Source: Phycisphaeraceae bacterium | GTDB taxonomy: Bacteria > Planctomycetota > Phycisphaerae > Phycisphaerales > SM1A02 | NCBI GenBank assembly: GCA_004213555.1 | Contig: SHAP01000004.1 | Coordinates: 124,001-188,000, forward strand | Direction of reading: 5' to 3' | Length of the DNA: 64,000 nucleotides | Shown: piece after piece, positions 62,064-64,000 of the stretch | How the letters are laid out: each line of letters starts with the position of its first letter | Position numbering within the stretch: position 1 is the first letter of the stretch | Position numbers and translations under genes: made by a program | Notes under the pieces: generated by a model | Database searches by the model: none | Told to the model about the DNA's origin: nothing | The model's input: only the letters and a program-made list of their open reading frames with translations

Positions 62064-62798
62064 TCAGGCCGCCTTTCGCCAATCGATCACAGCCGTGTTG
62101 ATCACCAAGAACGCCACAATCACGCTTGCGAAGTACAGCACATCGCGAAGGTCAATCACCCCCCGCACCATGGAGTCAAAGTGCGTCAAGACTCCGATCG
62201 CCGAAAGACCTTCAACAACCATGTTGGGGGCCCAACTTCGGAAGAAGTCAAGAACCACTGAAAACCCGGAGAGCAACAACAAGAAGCAGGTCGCCGCACA
62301 AAGGACGAACGCCACCACTTGATTCTTGGTCAGGCTGCTGATGGCGCTGCCAATCGCCAAGAAAGCGCCCGCGGTCAGCCAAGACGCAAGGTAGGAGCAC
62401 ACAATGACACCATGATCCGGCTCACCAAGAAATGAGACGGTCCACCACATGGGCACCGTGAGCAGGAGTGCGAGACCGGAGAAGGCCCAAGCGGCAAAAA
62501 ATTTGCCCAGCACCAAATCCTGCATTGTCAAAGGCAAGGTGGCGATCAACTCGATGGTCCCCGTCCGTCGCTCTTCGGCCCACAGTCTCATGGAGATGGC
62601 TGGCACCAGAAAGAGATACAGCCAAGGGTGGAACTGAAAGAATGGCCGGAGGTCAGCCTGCCCGCGATCGAAAAAACCGCCAATGTTGAAGGCGAACATG
62701 CTGGCCAAAAACAAGAACACCACCAGAAAAATCGCGGCCAAAGGTGTCGCGAAGTAGCCGGAGAATTCCCGTCGGAACACAATGCTGATCCTTCTCAC
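62064..62798 (-). CDS. ABC-2-type permease (GldF-like)
   Basis: A 244-residue membrane protein with about six helices. The start RRISIVFRREFSGYFATPLAAIFLVVFLFLASMFAFNI and the loop PWLYLFLVPAISMRLWAEERRTGTIELIATLPLTMQDLVLGKFFAAW are characteristic of ABC-2/GldF-type permeases. The GTG at 62798 overlaps the ATPase stop by 4 nt. It forms one transporter with the downstream GldG and upstream ATPase. Confidence 0.93.
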   Translation of the reverse strand: MRRISIVFRREFSGYFATPLAAIFLVVFLFLASMFAFNIGGFFDRGQADLRPFFQFHPWLYLFLVPAISMRLWAEERRTGTIELIATLPLTMQDLVLGKFFAAWAFSGLALLLTVPMWWTVSFLGEPDHGVIVCSYLASWLTAGAFLAIGSAISSLTKNQVVAFVLCAATCFLLLLSGFSVVLDFFRSWAPNMVVEGLSAIGVLTHFDSMVRGVIDLRDVLYFASVIVAFLVINTAVIDWRKAA

Positions 62799-63556
62799 TG
62801 ACCTGCCTCCTCCAAGTCACCACTGGTCACCGAGCGGAAAACCACATCCATGGCGGAACCACCCGACCCTTCTGGTGCCCTTGAGATCAGGGTCTGTGGT
62901 GCTTCATCCACCACCACCTTCCCCTTGTTGATGATGACAGCCCGGGTGCAAACCGCTTCGACTTCTTCCAGAATATGCGTGGACAGCACAATGGCTTTGC
63001 CTTGGCTGGCCCCCATTTCCGAAATCAAATTTCGAACCTCGTGCTTTTGATTGGGGTCGAGACCGTCGGTTGGTTCATCCAAAATCAGAACCGGTGGGTC
63101 GTGCAAAATGGCTTGGGCCAATCCGACCCGACGCTTGAAACCTTTGGACAGGGTCTCAATGCTCTGGCCAAGAACCTGTTGCAAATGAATTCTGTCGACC
63201 GCCTCGTCCACGCGGCGACGTGCTTCTGCCCCCAAGAACCCCCGAGCTTGCGCGATAAACATCAGAAAGTCTCGCACCTTCATATCCGGATAGGCCGGCG
63301 CTCCTTCGGGCAGGTAGCCCATTCGGCGGCGAGCCTCGAGAGGATCCACATCCAACGCGATGCCGGCCAATTGCACTGAACCAGAATCAGCCTCCAGAAA
63401 GCCTGTCAGCATGCGCATCGTCGTGCTTTTTCCCGCGCCGTTGGGACCGAGGAATCCGAGCACTTCCCCGGCAGACACGTTGAGGCTGACTCCATCCACC
63501 GCATGAATGGTGCCGAACCGCTTCCGAAGATCCTTTGCCTCAATCAGCGTGGCCAT
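62795..63556 (-). CDS. ABC transporter ATP-binding protein (GldA-like)
   Basis: A 253-residue ATPase. Walker A is FLGPNGAGKSTTMRML near 35-50. The signature ETLSKGFKRRVGLAQAIL has SKGFK in place of LSGGQ, common in the GldA/CcmA-like group. Walker B is VLILDEPTDGLDPNQ, with the switch His in VLSTHILEEVEAVC. The start at 63556 is chosen because GGAGGA lies 4 nt upstream; a TTG six codons earlier would place the ribosome site inside the gene. First gene of the ABC-permease-GldG-DUF4340 operon. Confidence 0.94.
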   Translation of the reverse strand: MATLIEAKDLRKRFGTIHAVDGVSLNVSAGEVLGFLGPNGAGKSTTMRMLTGFLEADSGSVQLAGIALDVDPLEARRRMGYLPEGAPAYPDMKVRDFLMFIAQARGFLGAEARRRVDEAVDRIHLQQVLGQSIETLSKGFKRRVGLAQAILHDPPVLILDEPTDGLDPNQKHEVRNLISEMGASQGKAIVLSTHILEEVEAVCTRAVIINKGKVVVDEAPQTLISRAPEGSGGSAMDVVFRSVTSGDLEEAGQ

Positions 63557-63574
63557 ACTTTCCTCCACCACCAA

Positions 63575-63642
63575 ACATTGTCGAGTCCCAAATCAAAAGG
63601 ATAATTTTTCGCAGAGTGTTACGTTGCCCTTGTCGACAATGT
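63575..63642. repeat. Inverted-repeat pair upstream of the ABC-GldG operon
   Basis: ACATTGTCGA (63575-63584) and its exact reverse complement TCGACAATGT (63633-63642) flank a 48-bp stretch. The second copy also lies in the palindrome TTGTCGACAA (63630-63639). They occupy the gap between the TerC gene and the ATPase start, where the operon promoter must be. A pair of operator half-sites is the likely reading; no known regulator motif is matched. Confidence 0.4.
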
Positions 63643-63658
63643 TCGCACAAAAATACTG

Positions 63659-64000
63659 TCACATCGGAGGCGGACCAGGACGACGCCAAGGATTGATTTG
63701 ACGCCCCCGCTTCCGAACTTGCCGATTGATCAACTCCACAAAAATCGAGAAGCCCATTGCGAAGTAGATGTATCCCTTTTCAATGTGGAAGTGGACGCCT
63801 TCCGCCGTCAGCATGACCCCAATCAGAAGCAAAAATGCCAAGGCCAGCGTCTTCACGGTGGGGTTCTTGGACACAAATGTCGATATTCCTTCCGCCAGCG
63901 CGAGCATGATGCCCACTGAAATCAACACCGCCACCACCATGACCGAGAGCGCGTCGGCCATGCCGACGGCGGTGATCACGCTGTCCAAACTGAACACCAA
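63659..64000 (-). CDS. TerC-family integral membrane protein (5' end outside window)
   Basis: The last 113 codons of a TerC-like protein. The visible part begins inside the first conserved motif (VFSLDSVITAVGM), which in TerC carries the acidic residue pair implicated in metal transport, and continues with four hydrophobic segments (VMVVAVLISVGIMLALAEGI, TLALAFLLLIGVMLTAEGVH, IYFAMGFSIFVELINRQ). The C-terminus is basic and Pro-rich. Family members are linked to manganese export or tellurite resistance. It lies upstream of the ABC operon on the same strand, separated by 102 bp. Confidence 0.87.
   Translation of the reverse strand: MVFSLDSVITAVGMADALSVMVVAVLISVGIMLALAEGISTFVSKNPTVKTLALAFLLLIGVMLTAEGVHFHIEKGYIYFAMGFSIFVELINRQVRKRGRQINPWRRPGPPPM

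Noticed and set aside
1-64000. CRISPR arrays, insertion sequences, integrases, prophage genes
   Set aside because: No direct-repeat arrays and no transposase-like or phage-like proteins were found while reading the window.

Overview
The window looks like chromosomal core sequence of a planctomycete of the Phycisphaerae type, probably free-living and aquatic. The grounds are the Cys-bounded dockerin-like C-terminal repeats (CPADLDGDGD...), a PurL with a fused PurS-like domain, prepilin-like secreted proteins, a formylglycine sulfatase, a sialate O-acetylesterase, and the ABC/GldG/DUF4340 membrane cluster. GC content is moderate to high and coding density is high. Many neighbouring genes overlap by 4 bp, and no gap longer than 300 bp lacks a gene. 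I see no CRISPR array, insertion sequence, integrase or prophage.

Layout. 1-2 kb: the 5' end of thiC behind a TPP riboswitch, divergent from a lipoprotein-rlmE pair. 2-9.7 kb: the purLQ operon, rnhA, a PNGase F-fold protein, a stand-alone rpsL-rpsG unit whose spacer resembles the S7 site of 16S rRNA, and a ThiF/MoeB-type E1 enzyme. 9.7-17.7 kb: a large secreted helical protein, panB, an HtrA-like protease, thyA, a clpP1-clpP2 pair and a RibBA homologue that has lost key metal ligands. 17.7-24.4 kb: two orphan DNA methyltransferases, neuC, a small SAM methyltransferase, an HTH/acidic/membrane protein and a prepilin-like protein. 24.4-34 kb: an esterase/sialate esterase operon, msrBA, asnB, a sodium symporter and a sulfotransferase. 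34-42.9 kb: a KamA-like radical SAM enzyme, an MscS channel, a purple-acid-phosphatase-like protein, an MFS permease, a sulfatase and an LpoB-like lipoprotein pair. 43-49 kb: addB-addA recombination nuclease/helicase. 49-58 kb: a cytochrome c/beta-propeller protein, an AIM24 protein, a small secreted repeat protein, an M1 peptidase and two helical exported proteins. 58-64 kb: an RluA-type pseudouridine synthase, tRNA-Leu(UAA), the ABC-GldG-DUF4340 operon and the 3' part of a TerC protein.

The most interesting signals are the 16S-rRNA-like S7 site between rpsL and rpsG, the RibBA homologue altered in both catalytic halves, the ClpP pair with complementary active-site departures, the PNGase F-fold protein lacking the catalytic Asp, a small secreted protein with KG(N/S)DFSN repeats plus a dockerin-like tail, and a 10-bp inverted-repeat pair in front of the ABC-GldG operon. 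All family calls rest on motif recognition by eye, with no database search.
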